This document shows, piece after piece, positions 8,206-17,183 of a stretch of DNA of 41,654 nucleotides. The DNA is from Longimicrobiales bacterium (GTDB taxonomy: Bacteria; Gemmatimonadota; Gemmatimonadetes; Longimicrobiales; Gaopeijiaceae), in NCBI GenBank assembly GCA_028279425.1, contig JANQNV010000030.1, positions 1-41,654 of the forward strand. Reading direction: 5' to 3'. A program made the position numbers and the translations under genes. The number at the start of each line of letters is the position of its first letter. The first letter of the stretch is position 1. A model generated the notes under the pieces. It saw only the letters and a program-made list of their open reading frames with translations, was not told the origin of the DNA and did no database searches.

Positions 8206-9441
8206 GTGCCGCTCACCACTCCCTTCCACGACCGACTCGCACCGCTCAACCGGACGGGCATCTGGAAGCACTGGTCCGGTGTCTTGGTCGCTCCGTCGTA
8301 CCAGCACTCCGCGACGGCCGAGTACTGGGCGATTCGAAACGCCGTTTCACTCCTCGACACGTCTCCCCTCTTCAAGTACCGGATCCGGGGAACCGACGCG
8401 GAACGCCTGCTCGCCATGGCCCTCGTGCGCGACCCGCGGACGTGTCGACCGGGACGGGCCCAGTACACCTGCTGGTGCGACGCGCGCGGGTTCGTGCTGC
8501 AAGACGGCGTAGTGCTCCGGCTCGAGCCCGACGAATTCCTCCTCACGGCGGCCGAGCCGGCGCTGCGCCATTTCCGACAGCTTGCTCGAAAACGGGGCCT
8601 GACCCGGGTCGAGATCCTCGATGAGACGCGCGGCTTCGGAATCCTCGCCCTCCAGGGGCCGCACGCGCACACCGTCCTGGCTCGCCTCACCGACGCGGCG
8701 ACCCCCCTTCGCTACTTCGGCGTGACGCGAGCCCGCGTCGCCGGGTGCCGGGTGGTCGTCTCGCGCACCGGCTACACCGGCGATCTGGGATACGAGATCT
8801 GGGTGCGCGCCGGAGAGGCGACCCGCCTGTGGGACGCGCTTTTCGACGCGGGCGCCGAATTCAACCTCATACCCATCGGGACGACTGCGCTCAAGATGGC
8901 CCGTATCGAGGCCGGTCTACTCCTTATCGGCGCCGACTTCCACAACGCGGCTCTCCGGTGGGTCGACGCCGAGCGAGATACGCCGGTCGAGCTGGGTTGG
9001 AGCTGGATGATGCGGGGGCTCGACGACGACGACCGCGACTTCGAGGGAAGATCCGCCCTGGAAGCGGCGTTACGTGGGGATCGTGCGAGATGGGCGGCCG
9101 TGGGGCTGATGGTCGACTGGCACGATTACGAACGCGTATACACCGAGGCGGGCATGCTCCCGCCCCGACACGAGATCTACTCCGAGGCCACGACGAGCAT
9201 CTACCGCCGCGGTCCACGGCCGTGGGACTACGCCGGGTACGCCAGCAGCTTCGTGAGCTCTCCTCTGATGCAGACCCCGCTCGCACTCGCGAAGGTGCCG
9301 CGCGATCTCGCGGAGCCGGGCACCGAGGTGGATCTCGAGGTGAGCGTCGTGCGGCGTCCGGAAACCGTGCTCGCGCGGGTGACCGACCTGCCCTTCTTCA
9401 ACCCACCCCGCAAGACGGCTCGGTTCGAGGAGGCCCCGTGA
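8206..9441 (+). CDS. GcvT-fold aminomethyltransferase-family protein
   Basis: Protein of 411 residues with the folate-binding GcvT fold, found in glycine-cleavage T protein, sarcosine/dimethylglycine dehydrogenase domains, DmdA and related demethylases. Support comes from the SRTGYTGDLGYEIW segment (186-199), the core AQYTCWCDARGFVLQDGVV (85-103) and the C-terminal barrel region. D100 lies about where T protein has its folate-contacting Asp. No other glycine-cleavage genes are near, so true GcvT function is unlikely. The GTG at 8206 is chosen because the protein aligns from LTTPFHDRL; the ribosome binding site is weak. It overlaps the FAD oxidoreductase gene by 4 bases (GTGA), implying joint action. 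Confidence 0.85.
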   Translation: MPLTTPFHDRLAPLNRTGIWKHWSGVLVAPSYQHSATAEYWAIRNAVSLLDTSPLFKYRIRGTDAERLLAMALVRDPRTCRPGRAQYTCWCDARGFVLQDGVVLRLEPDEFLLTAAEPALRHFRQLARKRGLTRVEILDETRGFGILALQGPHAHTVLARLTDAATPLRYFGVTRARVAGCRVVVSRTGYTGDLGYEIWVRAGEATRLWDALFDAGAEFNLIPIGTTALKMARIEAGLLLIGADFHNAALRWVDAERDTPVELGWSWMMRGLDDDDRDFEGRSALEAALRGDRARWAAVGLMVDWHDYERVYTEAGMLPPRHEIYSEATTSIYRRGPRPWDYAGYASSFVSSPLMQTPLALAKVPRDLAEPGTEVDLEVSVVRRPETVLARVTDLPFFNPPRKTARFEEAP

Positions 9442-11039
9442 ACGAACGCTACGACGCCGTGGTCATCGGGGCGGGCCACAACGGACTGGTTCACGCCGCC
9501 TATCTCGCCCGCGCCGGCCTGAAGACGCTTTTGCTCGAGCAGCGATCGGTGGTGGGTGGCGCCGCGATCACGGAAGAGCTGATCCCGGGCTATCGCTTCA
9601 CCACCTTCTCCTACGCGATCAGCTTGCTACGACCCGAGATCGTCCAGGAGCTCGACCTGGTGCGGCACGGGCTGATGGTCCTCCCCATGGTGACCACCTT
9701 CCAGCCGGGACGGGGCGGCGAGTATCTCCTGCTGGGGCCCGACCCCGACGAGAACTACCACGAGATCGCCCGTATCTCGGCCGAGGACGCCGAGGCGGCC
9801 CGCGAGTTGGATCATCTCATCGCCAGGCTGACGCGCGCCCTCAAGCCGTGGATGGACCGGATTCCGCCCAACGTCCGCAGCGACGCGCCGGCCGATGTCG
9901 CAGCGCTCGAGGAGCTCCGACACGACATGGCGTCTCTCGATCCGGAGATCCGGGAGTTGCTCGACCTGTTCCTGACGAGCAGCGCCGCCGACATTCTCGA
10001 CCGCTGGTTCACCACCGACCTGGTGAAGTCGTTGTACGCCTCCAGCGGCATCATCGGCAGCATGTGCGGACCGAGAAGTCGCGAGTCCGGAATCGTATGG
10101 CTGTTCCACAAGATGGGCAGCTACGACGGCATTCCCGGCGAGTGGGGCTTTCACAAGGGGGGCAACGGCGGATTCACACAGGTCCTGGCCCGAGCCCTCG
10201 CCGCGTTCGGGGGTGAGATCCGCACCGAGGCGCGGGTCGAGCGGGTCGTGTACGACGGCGAGGGCGTGGGCGGGGTGGAGCTCGCCTCGGGCGAACAGAT
10301 CGAGGCCGATCTGGTCGTCAGCGCCCTCGACCCCCGTCACACCTTCCTCCGGCTGGTCGATCCGGACGACCTTCCCACGGAGCTCGTGGCCCACGTGCGC
10401 GACTACAAGTTCCAGGGGAGCGCAGCCAAGGTGAACTTCGCTCTGTCGGACCTTCCCACCTTCCCAGGCCTCGGCAATTCGCCGGAGCTCTTCCGGGGCT
10501 TCGTCAACGTCGGTCCGTCGATCGACGACCTCGAAGCCGCCTTTGCCGACGCGGTGGCGGGGCGCCCGAGTCGACGGCCCTTCCTCGACTGCTGCGTGCA
10601 GTCCGCGATCGATCCCGACATGTCGCCGCCCGGCAAGCACATCATGTCGTGTTTCGTCATGTACGCGCCCTACCATCTCGCCGAAAGTGATTGGGACGCC
10701 GAGCGAGAAGCGCTCGGGGACACCGTCGAGGCGACGCTCGAAGAGTTCTTCCCGGGATTCCGCGAATTGATCGAGCATCGCGAAGTCGTCACACCCCTCG
10801 ACATCGAGCGCCGGGTCGGCCTGAGCGAGGGCAACATCTTCGCCGGTGAGCTGTTCGCGTCGCAGCTCTTCCTGAATCGACCCGCACCGGGGTGGAATCA
10901 GTACCGCACACCCGTGCGCGGGTACTACCAGTGCGGTTCGGGTACGCACCCCGGCGGCTGCGTGTCCGGCGGCCCAGGTCGGCTCGCCGCGCGACAGCTG
11001 TTGGGTGATCTCGGCGTGACCGGAGCGGTACGCCCCTGA
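9438..11039 (+). CDS. FAD-dependent oxidoreductase, phytoene-dehydrogenase/PYROXD2-like
   Basis: Flavin oxidoreductase of 533 residues in the phytoene desaturase superfamily, closest by eye to the PYROXD2 group. The N-terminus YDAVVIGAGHNGLVHAAYLA carries the dinucleotide-binding GxGxxG at 10-15, followed by VVGGAAITEELIPGYRF. The C-terminus (GYYQCGSGTHPGGCVSGGPG) is the flavin-binding end seen in this group. Its GTG start overlaps the stop of the GcvT-fold gene by 4 bases. No carotenoid synthesis genes are nearby, which argues against a desaturase role. An oxidase or dehydrogenase whose product passes to the folate enzyme is a reasonable hypothesis. Confidence 0.88.
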   Translation: MNERYDAVVIGAGHNGLVHAAYLARAGLKTLLLEQRSVVGGAAITEELIPGYRFTTFSYAISLLRPEIVQELDLVRHGLMVLPMVTTFQPGRGGEYLLLGPDPDENYHEIARISAEDAEAARELDHLIARLTRALKPWMDRIPPNVRSDAPADVAALEELRHDMASLDPEIRELLDLFLTSSAADILDRWFTTDLVKSLYASSGIIGSMCGPRSRESGIVWLFHKMGSYDGIPGEWGFHKGGNGGFTQVLARALAAFGGEIRTEARVERVVYDGEGVGGVELASGEQIEADLVVSALDPRHTFLRLVDPDDLPTELVAHVRDYKFQGSAAKVNFALSDLPTFPGLGNSPELFRGFVNVGPSIDDLEAAFADAVAGRPSRRPFLDCCVQSAIDPDMSPPGKHIMSCFVMYAPYHLAESDWDAEREALGDTVEATLEEFFPGFRELIEHREVVTPLDIERRVGLSEGNIFAGELFASQLFLNRPAPGWNQYRTPVRGYYQCGSGTHPGGCVSGGPGRLAARQLLGDLGVTGAVRP

Positions 11040-11181
11040 CGGGGGCCGCTCCGAGCAACGCCTCCACGGGCGGCTCCGTGCGCACCGAGGGGCCGTGCAC
11101 CACCCCGACGCGCTGGCTACGTTTTCGGGGTATCCGGGTATCGAGCCCGCCCTTCCTGCTCATCGCATGCCCCGCACACAC

Positions 11182-12078
11182 ATGGTCTCCGAGATCTTCG
11201 ACCCATCGTCGTGGGAAGACGTCCCCGACTTCGACGACTTGAGCGACGTCACCTATCACCGCTCCCTGGACCGTCGGACCGTGCGCATCGCCTTCGACCG
11301 GCCCGACTGCCGCAACGCCTTCCGACCCCGCACCGTCGACGAGCTCTACCGCACACTGGAACACGCCCGTACCTCGTCGGCCGTCGGGTGCGTCCTGCTC
11401 ACTGGAAACGGGCCGTCGCCCAAAGACGGTGGGTGGGCCTTCTCGTCGGGCGGTGACCAGCGCATTCGCGGGGCCGACGGCTACAAGTACGAAGACGGGG
11501 AGAGTGGCATCGATCCGGCCCGACTGGGCCGGCTCCACATCCTCGAAGTCCAACGCCTGATCCGCTTCATGCCGAAGGTGGTGATCGCCGTGGTGCCGGG
11601 TTGGGCCGCCGGGGGCGGGCACAGCCTTCACGTGGTGTGCGACCTGACCCTGGCGAGCAAGGAACACGCGCGCTTCAAACAGACCGACGCCGACGTGGCG
11701 AGCTTCGATAGCGGGTACGGGTCGGCCTACCTCGCTCGAATGGTCGGGCAGAAGCGGGCGCGTGAGATCTTCTTCCTCGGGTTCGACTACACCGCCGATG
11801 AAGCCCTCGCCATGGGGATGGTCAATGCGTCGGTCCCCCACGCGGAGCTCGAGCAAACGGCGCTCAGGTGGGCGCGCACGATCAACGAGAAAAGCCCGAC
11901 AGCGATGCGGATGCTCAAGTTCGGCTTCAACCTCGTCGACGACGGTCTCGTGGGGCAGCAACTCTTCGCGGGTGAAGCGACCCGCCTCGCCTACGGCACC
12001 GACGAAGCCCAGGAAGGGCGCGACGCCTTCGTCGAGAAGCGCGACAAGGACTTCACCCGCTTCCCGTGGCACTACTGA
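11182..12078 (+). CDS. menB: 1,4-dihydroxy-2-naphthoyl-CoA synthase MenB
   Basis: Crotonase-fold enzyme of menaquinone synthesis that cyclises O-succinylbenzoyl-CoA; 298 residues from the ATG at 11182. MenB signatures are present: FDRPDCRNAF, FSSGGDQRIRG, the oxyanion region GWAAGGGHSLH, SFDSGYGSAYLAR, and the C-terminal LFAGEATRLAYGTDEAQEGRDAF with FPWHY. QTDADVASFD has Asp where the bicarbonate-independent (mycobacterial, type II) enzymes have Asp185, instead of the Gly of E. coli MenB. Upstream in-frame starts at 11167 and 11095 are possible; none has a strong ribosome binding site. No other men genes lie in this window. Confidence 0.93.
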   Translation: MVSEIFDPSSWEDVPDFDDLSDVTYHRSLDRRTVRIAFDRPDCRNAFRPRTVDELYRTLEHARTSSAVGCVLLTGNGPSPKDGGWAFSSGGDQRIRGADGYKYEDGESGIDPARLGRLHILEVQRLIRFMPKVVIAVVPGWAAGGGHSLHVVCDLTLASKEHARFKQTDADVASFDSGYGSAYLARMVGQKRAREIFFLGFDYTADEALAMGMVNASVPHAELEQTALRWARTINEKSPTAMRMLKFGFNLVDDGLVGQQLFAGEATRLAYGTDEAQEGRDAFVEKRDKDFTRFPWHY

Positions 12079-12221
12079 CGCAAACGGAGCGCAGCGTTTC
12101 ATCTATATAGGCCCTAGGCGATTCGGTATTCACTAGGGTGGGCGATCCGACCATCTTTCGCGCCGAACCTGTTTCTCGAGACGGCGTCGAGCCCCGTGGG
12201 ATCGACTCCGGAAGGCGCACG

Positions 12222-12941
12222 ATGAAGCGATTTCGACTCGCCCCCGCGATCGGCCTCGGACTCGCCGTGACGGTCGCGACCCTGACGACACCCTCCTCCG
12301 CCCGAGCCCAGTTCGACGAAGACCAGACCGGCCTCTGGGCCATGCACTTCTGGAGCACCACCTTCGGCGATGGGCCCTGGGGCCTCCAGGGTGACACCCA
12401 GTACCGTCTCTGGGACGTCGGCTCGGACCTCGAACAGCTGCTTCTCCGCGGAGGCATCACGTGGACGCCCGCGTCCGCACCGGTGACGCTCACGGGTGGA
12501 TTCGCACACATCACGAGCGGGGAGTTCGGCGAGGGCGACGCCACCGTCGCCGAGAGACGTGCCTATCAGGAGGTGTTGCTTCGCCAGGAAGTCGGATCGG
12601 TCATCGACATCCGTCATCGCTATCGAAGCGAGCAACGATGGGTCGACGACCAGGACTTCCGGACCCGCTATCGCTACGCCCTCTTCGTCGATCTGGCCCT
12701 CAACGGGCGCGGGACGGGTGCGGGTGCGCTCTACCTGGCCCTCTACGACGAGGTCTTCATCAACGGAGAACTCGACATCGGCGAAGGTCGAACCGTGCAG
12801 CGATTCGATCGCAACCGCCTCTACGGCGCGTTGGGCTACGGACTCTCGAATCGGCTGAAGCTACAGGGCGGCTACATGCTCCAAACCGTCGCGAGCGCCT
12901 CGAAAGGGCAGCTTCAGATCAGCCTGCACACCACGTTTTGA
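12222..12941 (+). CDS. DUF2490-type outer-membrane protein
   Basis: Predicted secreted or outer-membrane protein of 239 residues. The ATG at 12222 has GGAAGG six bases upstream and begins a signal peptide (MKRFRLAPAIGLGLAVTVAT, cleaved near ARAQ). The mature part matches the DUF2490 pattern: TGLWAMHFWSTTF, LRGGITWTP, a basic central segment IRHRYRSEQRW, RTRYRYALFV, and terminal strands ending SLHTTF. The function of DUF2490 proteins is not established. The 143-base gap to menB holds CCCTAG (12112-12117) and CTAGGG (12133-12138) as an inverted repeat next to an AT-rich CTATATAG, so it probably has its own promoter. Confidence 0.82.
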   Translation: MKRFRLAPAIGLGLAVTVATLTTPSSARAQFDEDQTGLWAMHFWSTTFGDGPWGLQGDTQYRLWDVGSDLEQLLLRGGITWTPASAPVTLTGGFAHITSGEFGEGDATVAERRAYQEVLLRQEVGSVIDIRHRYRSEQRWVDDQDFRTRYRYALFVDLALNGRGTGAGALYLALYDEVFINGELDIGEGRTVQRFDRNRLYGALGYGLSNRLKLQGGYMLQTVASASKGQLQISLHTTF

Positions 12942-12951
12942 GGGAACCTCT

Positions 12952-12967
12952 CGGGGCCCAAACCCCG
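12952..12967. terminator. Hairpin between convergent genes
   Basis: CGGGG (12952-12956) and CCCCG (12963-12967) can pair around a six-base loop, CCCAAA, in the 27-base gap between the DUF2490 gene and the potassium channel gene. The stem is short and there is no T-tract on either side. It may act as a weak bidirectional terminator. Confidence 0.35.
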
Positions 12968-12968
12968 C

Positions 12969-14678
12969 TCAGCCCCGGGTGCGAGCCGAGTTGTAGTGGT
13001 CCATGAAGCGCCCCTCGTTGTACGTCGTTCCCACCAGGATGAGTTCGCCGTCGGGACCCGAGGGAAGCCTCGTCTCCGGACCCGGGCTCGTCTCGAGCTG
13101 GTCGCCGTCCTGGAAGGCGACCACATGGCATCCGGTGTCGCCTCGAATTCCCGATTGCCGCAGTTCCACGCCGCGCAGCCCCGGCGGCACCGGGACACGG
13201 AAGACGTCCAACCCTTCGGCGATCATCACGACGTCGCCCCCCTGGAGCACGTTGAGGATCGCATTCGCGCCCATCGAGGCATACGACATCACGAAGTCCG
13301 AGCCCGCCCTGTGGAGGGTCGAGACGTTCCGCTCCAACGTGGCGCGACTCACGATCTGCACGTCCGGTCGCAACCGCCGACAGTAGATCGTGAGGTAGAT
13401 GTTGGTGGCGTCGCTCGAGGTCGTGACCATGATCGTCGGCGCCTGATCCACCCCCGCCTCCTGGAGCACCGTGAGTTCGGCGGCATTGCCCACGGTCGTA
13501 CGCTCCGGGATCTGCACGGCGTTCGGATCCATCTCGACGATGCGGTACTCGAGCCCTCGGTCCTCGAGCGCGAGGGCGGCCGAGGTGCCGACGCGACCGC
13601 CCCCGAGGATCAGCACCGGGGCGTCGGTGGGCCGGTAGATGGCCGTCATTTCTTCAAACGCCGTCAGCTGATCCTGGGTGCCCGCGAGGACGAGCACCGT
13701 CGAGGGACCCAGCCGGGTTTCGGGTCCGGGTGCCGTGAAGCGCCCTCGCTCCCAGGCGCCCACCGCCGTGAGGCCCGTCATCTGCCGCAGCCACCCCTCT
13801 CCCAACGACTTGCCGACGAACGGGGTACCCGCCACCGGGGCCTCGGCAACGACCAACTCGCCGAAGCGACCGATCACGCTGACCCTCTGCCCGCCCGCGA
13901 GCGACCGCCGGGCGAGGGACCGCCCCAGCATGTCGGCGAGCTGAAGCACCGTGGTGGAACCAGCGAGCTCGAGGACGTCGACGGAGGCGGGATCACGGGC
14001 GAAGCTGACGATGGGTACGTCGCACTCCAGCTCGCGCGCCGTGAACGAGATGTTGGTGTTCACGGCATCGTCGACATTCGCGACCAGCATCGACGCCCGG
14101 GCCACTCCCACGCGTCGATAGGTGTCGATGTCTTCGGGGCTGCCGAGTACCACGTTCAACCCCTCCTCTTCCAACTCCAGAGCACGACTCAACTCGGGCT
14201 CGAGCAGGTAGTAGTCGTACCCGAGCGCCTCGAGCCGCGGGACCAGCGTGATCGCCACGGGATCGTGCGACGCGATCAGCACGTGGTCGCGGACCGAGTC
14301 TGCGAGCGATCGCGGAACGCGCCGGCGCGTCTGCGCCTCGAGCCACGGCGCGTAGAAGAACTGGATGAAGGTGAACGGCAGGACGATGAGCAGAAACAGC
14401 ACGCCCGAGAGCAACACGATCGTCGAAAACACCCGCCCCAGATCGCTCTGGAACGTGATGTCGCCGAAGCCGAGCGTCGACATCACCGTGAGCGTCCAGT
14501 AGAAGCCCGTGATCCAGGAGTGGGTCTGACCCTCCGCCTCCATGATGACATGGAACAGCAGGCTGTAGCCCACGATCAGGACGACGAGTGCGACGACGAA
14601 GCGGACCAGGATGCGGAGGTTGCGCCGCATGGCCGCCGTCTCGACGAAATAGGCGAACTGCGCAGGTAGAAACTTCAT
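12969..14678 (-). CDS. Potassium channel with two RCK (TrkA-N/TrkA-C) modules
   Basis: Two-helix ion channel of 569 residues. The first membrane helix (about 26-46), pore helix with selectivity filter TLGFGD (69-73) and second helix (about 85-108) are clear. Two cytoplasmic RCK units follow: the first (about 131-250) starts HVLIASHDPVAI and lacks the GxGxxG loop, whereas the second (from about 353) has VLILGGGRVG and would bind a nucleotide. TrkA-C-like domains lie near 270-345 and at the C-terminus. It probably conducts K+ across the inner membrane under ligand control. The ATG at 14678 is chosen over a TTG at 14714; neither has a clear ribosome binding site. Confidence 0.92.
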   Translation of the reverse strand: MKFLPAQFAYFVETAAMRRNLRILVRFVVALVVLIVGYSLLFHVIMEAEGQTHSWITGFYWTLTVMSTLGFGDITFQSDLGRVFSTIVLLSGVLFLLIVLPFTFIQFFYAPWLEAQTRRRVPRSLADSVRDHVLIASHDPVAITLVPRLEALGYDYYLLEPELSRALELEEEGLNVVLGSPEDIDTYRRVGVARASMLVANVDDAVNTNISFTARELECDVPIVSFARDPASVDVLELAGSTTVLQLADMLGRSLARRSLAGGQRVSVIGRFGELVVAEAPVAGTPFVGKSLGEGWLRQMTGLTAVGAWERGRFTAPGPETRLGPSTVLVLAGTQDQLTAFEEMTAIYRPTDAPVLILGGGRVGTSAALALEDRGLEYRIVEMDPNAVQIPERTTVGNAAELTVLQEAGVDQAPTIMVTTSSDATNIYLTIYCRRLRPDVQIVSRATLERNVSTLHRAGSDFVMSYASMGANAILNVLQGGDVVMIAEGLDVFRVPVPPGLRGVELRQSGIRGDTGCHVVAFQDGDQLETSPGPETRLPSGPDGELILVGTTYNEGRFMDHYNSARTRG

Positions 14679-14732
14679 GGGTGAAAGTGGAGCCCGGGAG
14701 CGAAGCTTGCGCAAGCGCTCGAACCCGCCGAG

Positions 14733-15956
14733 CTAACGATTCAGGCGAAACACCACGACGGATTCCTGGTCCAGGTCGTCACGAAGCACCCCCGCGACGA
14801 CGTCGCGCTCGATCCGGCGAGGCGCAAACCCCCGGGGCACCGCCACCTCGCGCAGCGAGCCGTCGACGAGGCTGAGCACCAGCCACCGAATGGGGCCATC
14901 GTCCGGCACGTCGCCGGGTGCCATCCAGAGATACCCCTCCGGGTCGGCGAGGAAACGACCGAAGGCCGGCAGGATCGTGTCTCTGCGATCGTCGGCCATG
15001 TCGAGCACGGCACGGCGTTGCTGTTCGGTCTCCGCGCGTCCCATCCGAGCCGTCACCCGCCGGTCCCACTCCGCGTCGGTCACGGGTCGCTCTCGCCCAG
15101 GACTCCGGAAGCTGGAACGGTGCGCGCCATCGACGCCGAACACGTCGATGATCCAGCGGTCGGTCGAGGCGACGGCGAGACCGGCCGTCGTCCAGGTCTG
15201 CTCGCTCCGGTGGCCCACGATCGGCGCCGCCGAGGTCATCACCACGCCGCCCCCGTCCATGGGCCGCCCGGCGATGTAGCTCTCCCGGCCGGGCCTGGTG
15301 GCGATGGTGTCACCCCAGCTCCCATCGTCGTTCCAGCGCACGTACTGGGCGACACGCCGCTCGAAGGTCGGCTCCGAGGGCGTGGGAGCTCCGCTCGTGC
15401 CCAGCGTATTGCCGACGAGTCCCCCGGGGGTGGGCCAGAGGTCGAAGGTGAAGCGGCCACCCTCGGGCGACAGAGCCGTCGTCGAGACGAAGTCGCCCTC
15501 GCCGTCGAAACGACTCACTCGAGCCGCGAGGTAGTCGTGTGCGAAGAGGGTGTCCCCACGCACCTCGAGCGACACCATGGCGCGGAACTGACCGGGCCCC
15601 TCCCCCGCACCCCCGACACCACGCACGAACCCTCCCGCGGCGTCGAAGAAGAGGAGACGCCCGTCGCCGCGGTTCGCGACCACCCATGTGCCGTCTCGCA
15701 GTCGCGCCAGGCCGACGATGCGGAACAGCTGATAGCGACCGGCCGGACCCTCCGACGGAACCGTCATCACCGTGTCGCCCACCGACCACCCAGCCGACAG
15801 AGGTGCATCGAGGGGGAGCGTCCAGATGGCGACGCCGCTGCTGTCTTCCCTCGACGACACCACCGGTGGATCGACCGCTTGCCTCGGCTCGCTTTCGCCG
15901 CACGCCGAACCCACGAGGCAGGTGGCCAACACCATGGCTGTCGAGGCGCGCGCCAT
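14733..15956 (-). CDS. Lipoprotein, six-bladed beta-propeller-like
   Basis: Exported lipoprotein of 407 residues: MARASTAMVLATCLVGSACG gives lipobox LVGSAC. The mature part carries propeller-like repeats such as LFRIVGLARLRDGTWVVANRG, LLFFDAAGGFVRGVGGAGEG and ISLDVFG-type strands, with the GEGPGQF turn common in NHL/six-bladed-propeller proteins. The best guess is a cell-surface propeller of unknown ligand. It is transcribed towards the potassium channel gene with a 54-base gap and is divergent from the dihaem cytochrome gene. The ATG at 15956 is preceded by a G-rich tract; an upstream start at 16028 would spoil the signal peptide. Confidence 0.78.
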   Translation of the reverse strand: MARASTAMVLATCLVGSACGESEPRQAVDPPVVSSREDSSGVAIWTLPLDAPLSAGWSVGDTVMTVPSEGPAGRYQLFRIVGLARLRDGTWVVANRGDGRLLFFDAAGGFVRGVGGAGEGPGQFRAMVSLEVRGDTLFAHDYLAARVSRFDGEGDFVSTTALSPEGGRFTFDLWPTPGGLVGNTLGTSGAPTPSEPTFERRVAQYVRWNDDGSWGDTIATRPGRESYIAGRPMDGGGVVMTSAAPIVGHRSEQTWTTAGLAVASTDRWIIDVFGVDGAHRSSFRSPGRERPVTDAEWDRRVTARMGRAETEQQRRAVLDMADDRRDTILPAFGRFLADPEGYLWMAPGDVPDDGPIRWLVLSLVDGSLREVAVPRGFAPRRIERDVVAGVLRDDLDQESVVVFRLNR

Positions 15957-16188
15957 CCCGCCCCGCCCCGTGCCACTCCGCTCCGCTTCTCCGTCTCGCT
16001 CCACGCCCGCCCCCGCCGCAATGCACACACTCGACGTCCGGAGTCGAAGACCGACTCGCCGAACCCGCGCTCGTTACCCGCCTCCGTTCTCTTGGAGTGG
16101 GCCAGCCGGTGTCTCCGTTGCCCACGGTGCGCCGGTGCGCGGAGATCATCCTTGCGCCCCGACCTGACAGCCGTGTAGGGATTCGGTC

Positions 16189-17178
16189 ATGAAGACCTTC
16201 CTTCGCCTGGCCGGGGGCCTCGGGCTCCTGGCGATGGTCATTCTCGGCGCCGGCTATTTCTGGGCGTCCCGAGCCGCGACGCACGCCTTCGATCGCACCT
16301 TCGTCGTCGACGGGGTCGACTTTCCGATCCCCTATCCGGGACCAGGCACCGGCGGGCTCGATGAAGACGGTACGGGGGCCGCGGAGGTGTCGCTCGCGGC
16401 CGAGCTAGCGGACACCGACCCGATGGCGGCGGCGGTGGCCCGAGGTGAGCACCTCGTGCGAGCCCGCTACGGCTGCGCCGACTGCCACGGCGCCGACTTC
16501 TCCGGTGGGGTCATGATGGACGCCATGCCCGTGGCCCGCGCGTTCGGGCCGAACCTCACCGGCGGCGAGGGCAGTCCCGTGGCGACGTATACTCCGGCCG
16601 ACTGGGATCGCGCCGTGCGCAACGGCATCGGAGCAGACGGGCGCCCACTCATCATGCCGTCCGAAGACTACCAGCTCATGTCGGACCAGGAACTCTCCGA
16701 CATCGTCGCCTACATCGGATCGTTCGCCCGGGTGGACAACGAGGTGGAGCCGGTCACCCTGGGCCCCGTCGGCAAGTTCCTGGTGGCCCGCGGCGAACTT
16801 CGCCTCTCCGCGGATCGGCTGGATCACGACGTGGCGCACGAGCGATACCCACCACCCGCGGCTCCCGACGAGGACTTCGGAGCGCACCTCGCCGGGGCAT
16901 GCGTGGGTTGTCACAAGGAAGACTTCACGGGCGGGAAGATCGCCGGAGACCCCAGCTGGGCGCCGGCGGCGAACCTTACCGCCGCCGGACCCGTCGCCGA
17001 CATGAGCCTCGACGACTTCACGACGATCATGCGTACCGGGGTGCGCCCGGACGGCAGCGAGGTCCTCGAACCCATGACCCTCGTGACCCCTGCGGCCGGC
17101 CGAATGTCGGACGTCGAAATCGAAGCGCTGTACCGCTTCTTCCGCTCACTCCCGGCCAAGGCGACCGAGGGACAGTAG
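16189..17178 (+). CDS. Membrane-anchored dihaem cytochrome c
   Basis: Protein of 329 residues with an N-terminal anchor or signal segment (about 4-26) and two c-type haem domains: CADCH at 96-100 and CVGCH at 238-242. Each is followed by the DFSGG/DFTGGK region typical of cytochrome subunits of periplasmic dehydrogenases. Likely methionine ligands lie in LIMPSEDY (156) and LEPMTLV. The repeated internal plan (RGEHLV...CADCHGADF and LAGACVGCHKEDF) indicates domain duplication. It should carry electrons in the periplasm; no dehydrogenase partner is adjacent, so its donor and acceptor are unknown. It starts with ATG 14 bases after TAGGG. Confidence 0.88.
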   Translation: MKTFLRLAGGLGLLAMVILGAGYFWASRAATHAFDRTFVVDGVDFPIPYPGPGTGGLDEDGTGAAEVSLAAELADTDPMAAAVARGEHLVRARYGCADCHGADFSGGVMMDAMPVARAFGPNLTGGEGSPVATYTPADWDRAVRNGIGADGRPLIMPSEDYQLMSDQELSDIVAYIGSFARVDNEVEPVTLGPVGKFLVARGELRLSADRLDHDVAHERYPPPAAPDEDFGAHLAGACVGCHKEDFTGGKIAGDPSWAPAANLTAAGPVADMSLDDFTTIMRTGVRPDGSEVLEPMTLVTPAAGRMSDVEIEALYRFFRSLPAKATEGQ

Positions 17179-17183
17179 AACGG

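Noticed and set aside
9438-11039. Carotenoid phytoene desaturase
   Set aside because: The superfamily fits, but the termini are PYROXD2-like and there are no crtB, crtE or related genes nearby.
12996-14669. 557-residue frame opposite the potassium channel
   Set aside because: Low-complexity Arg/His/Glu-rich translation antisense to a well-supported channel gene.
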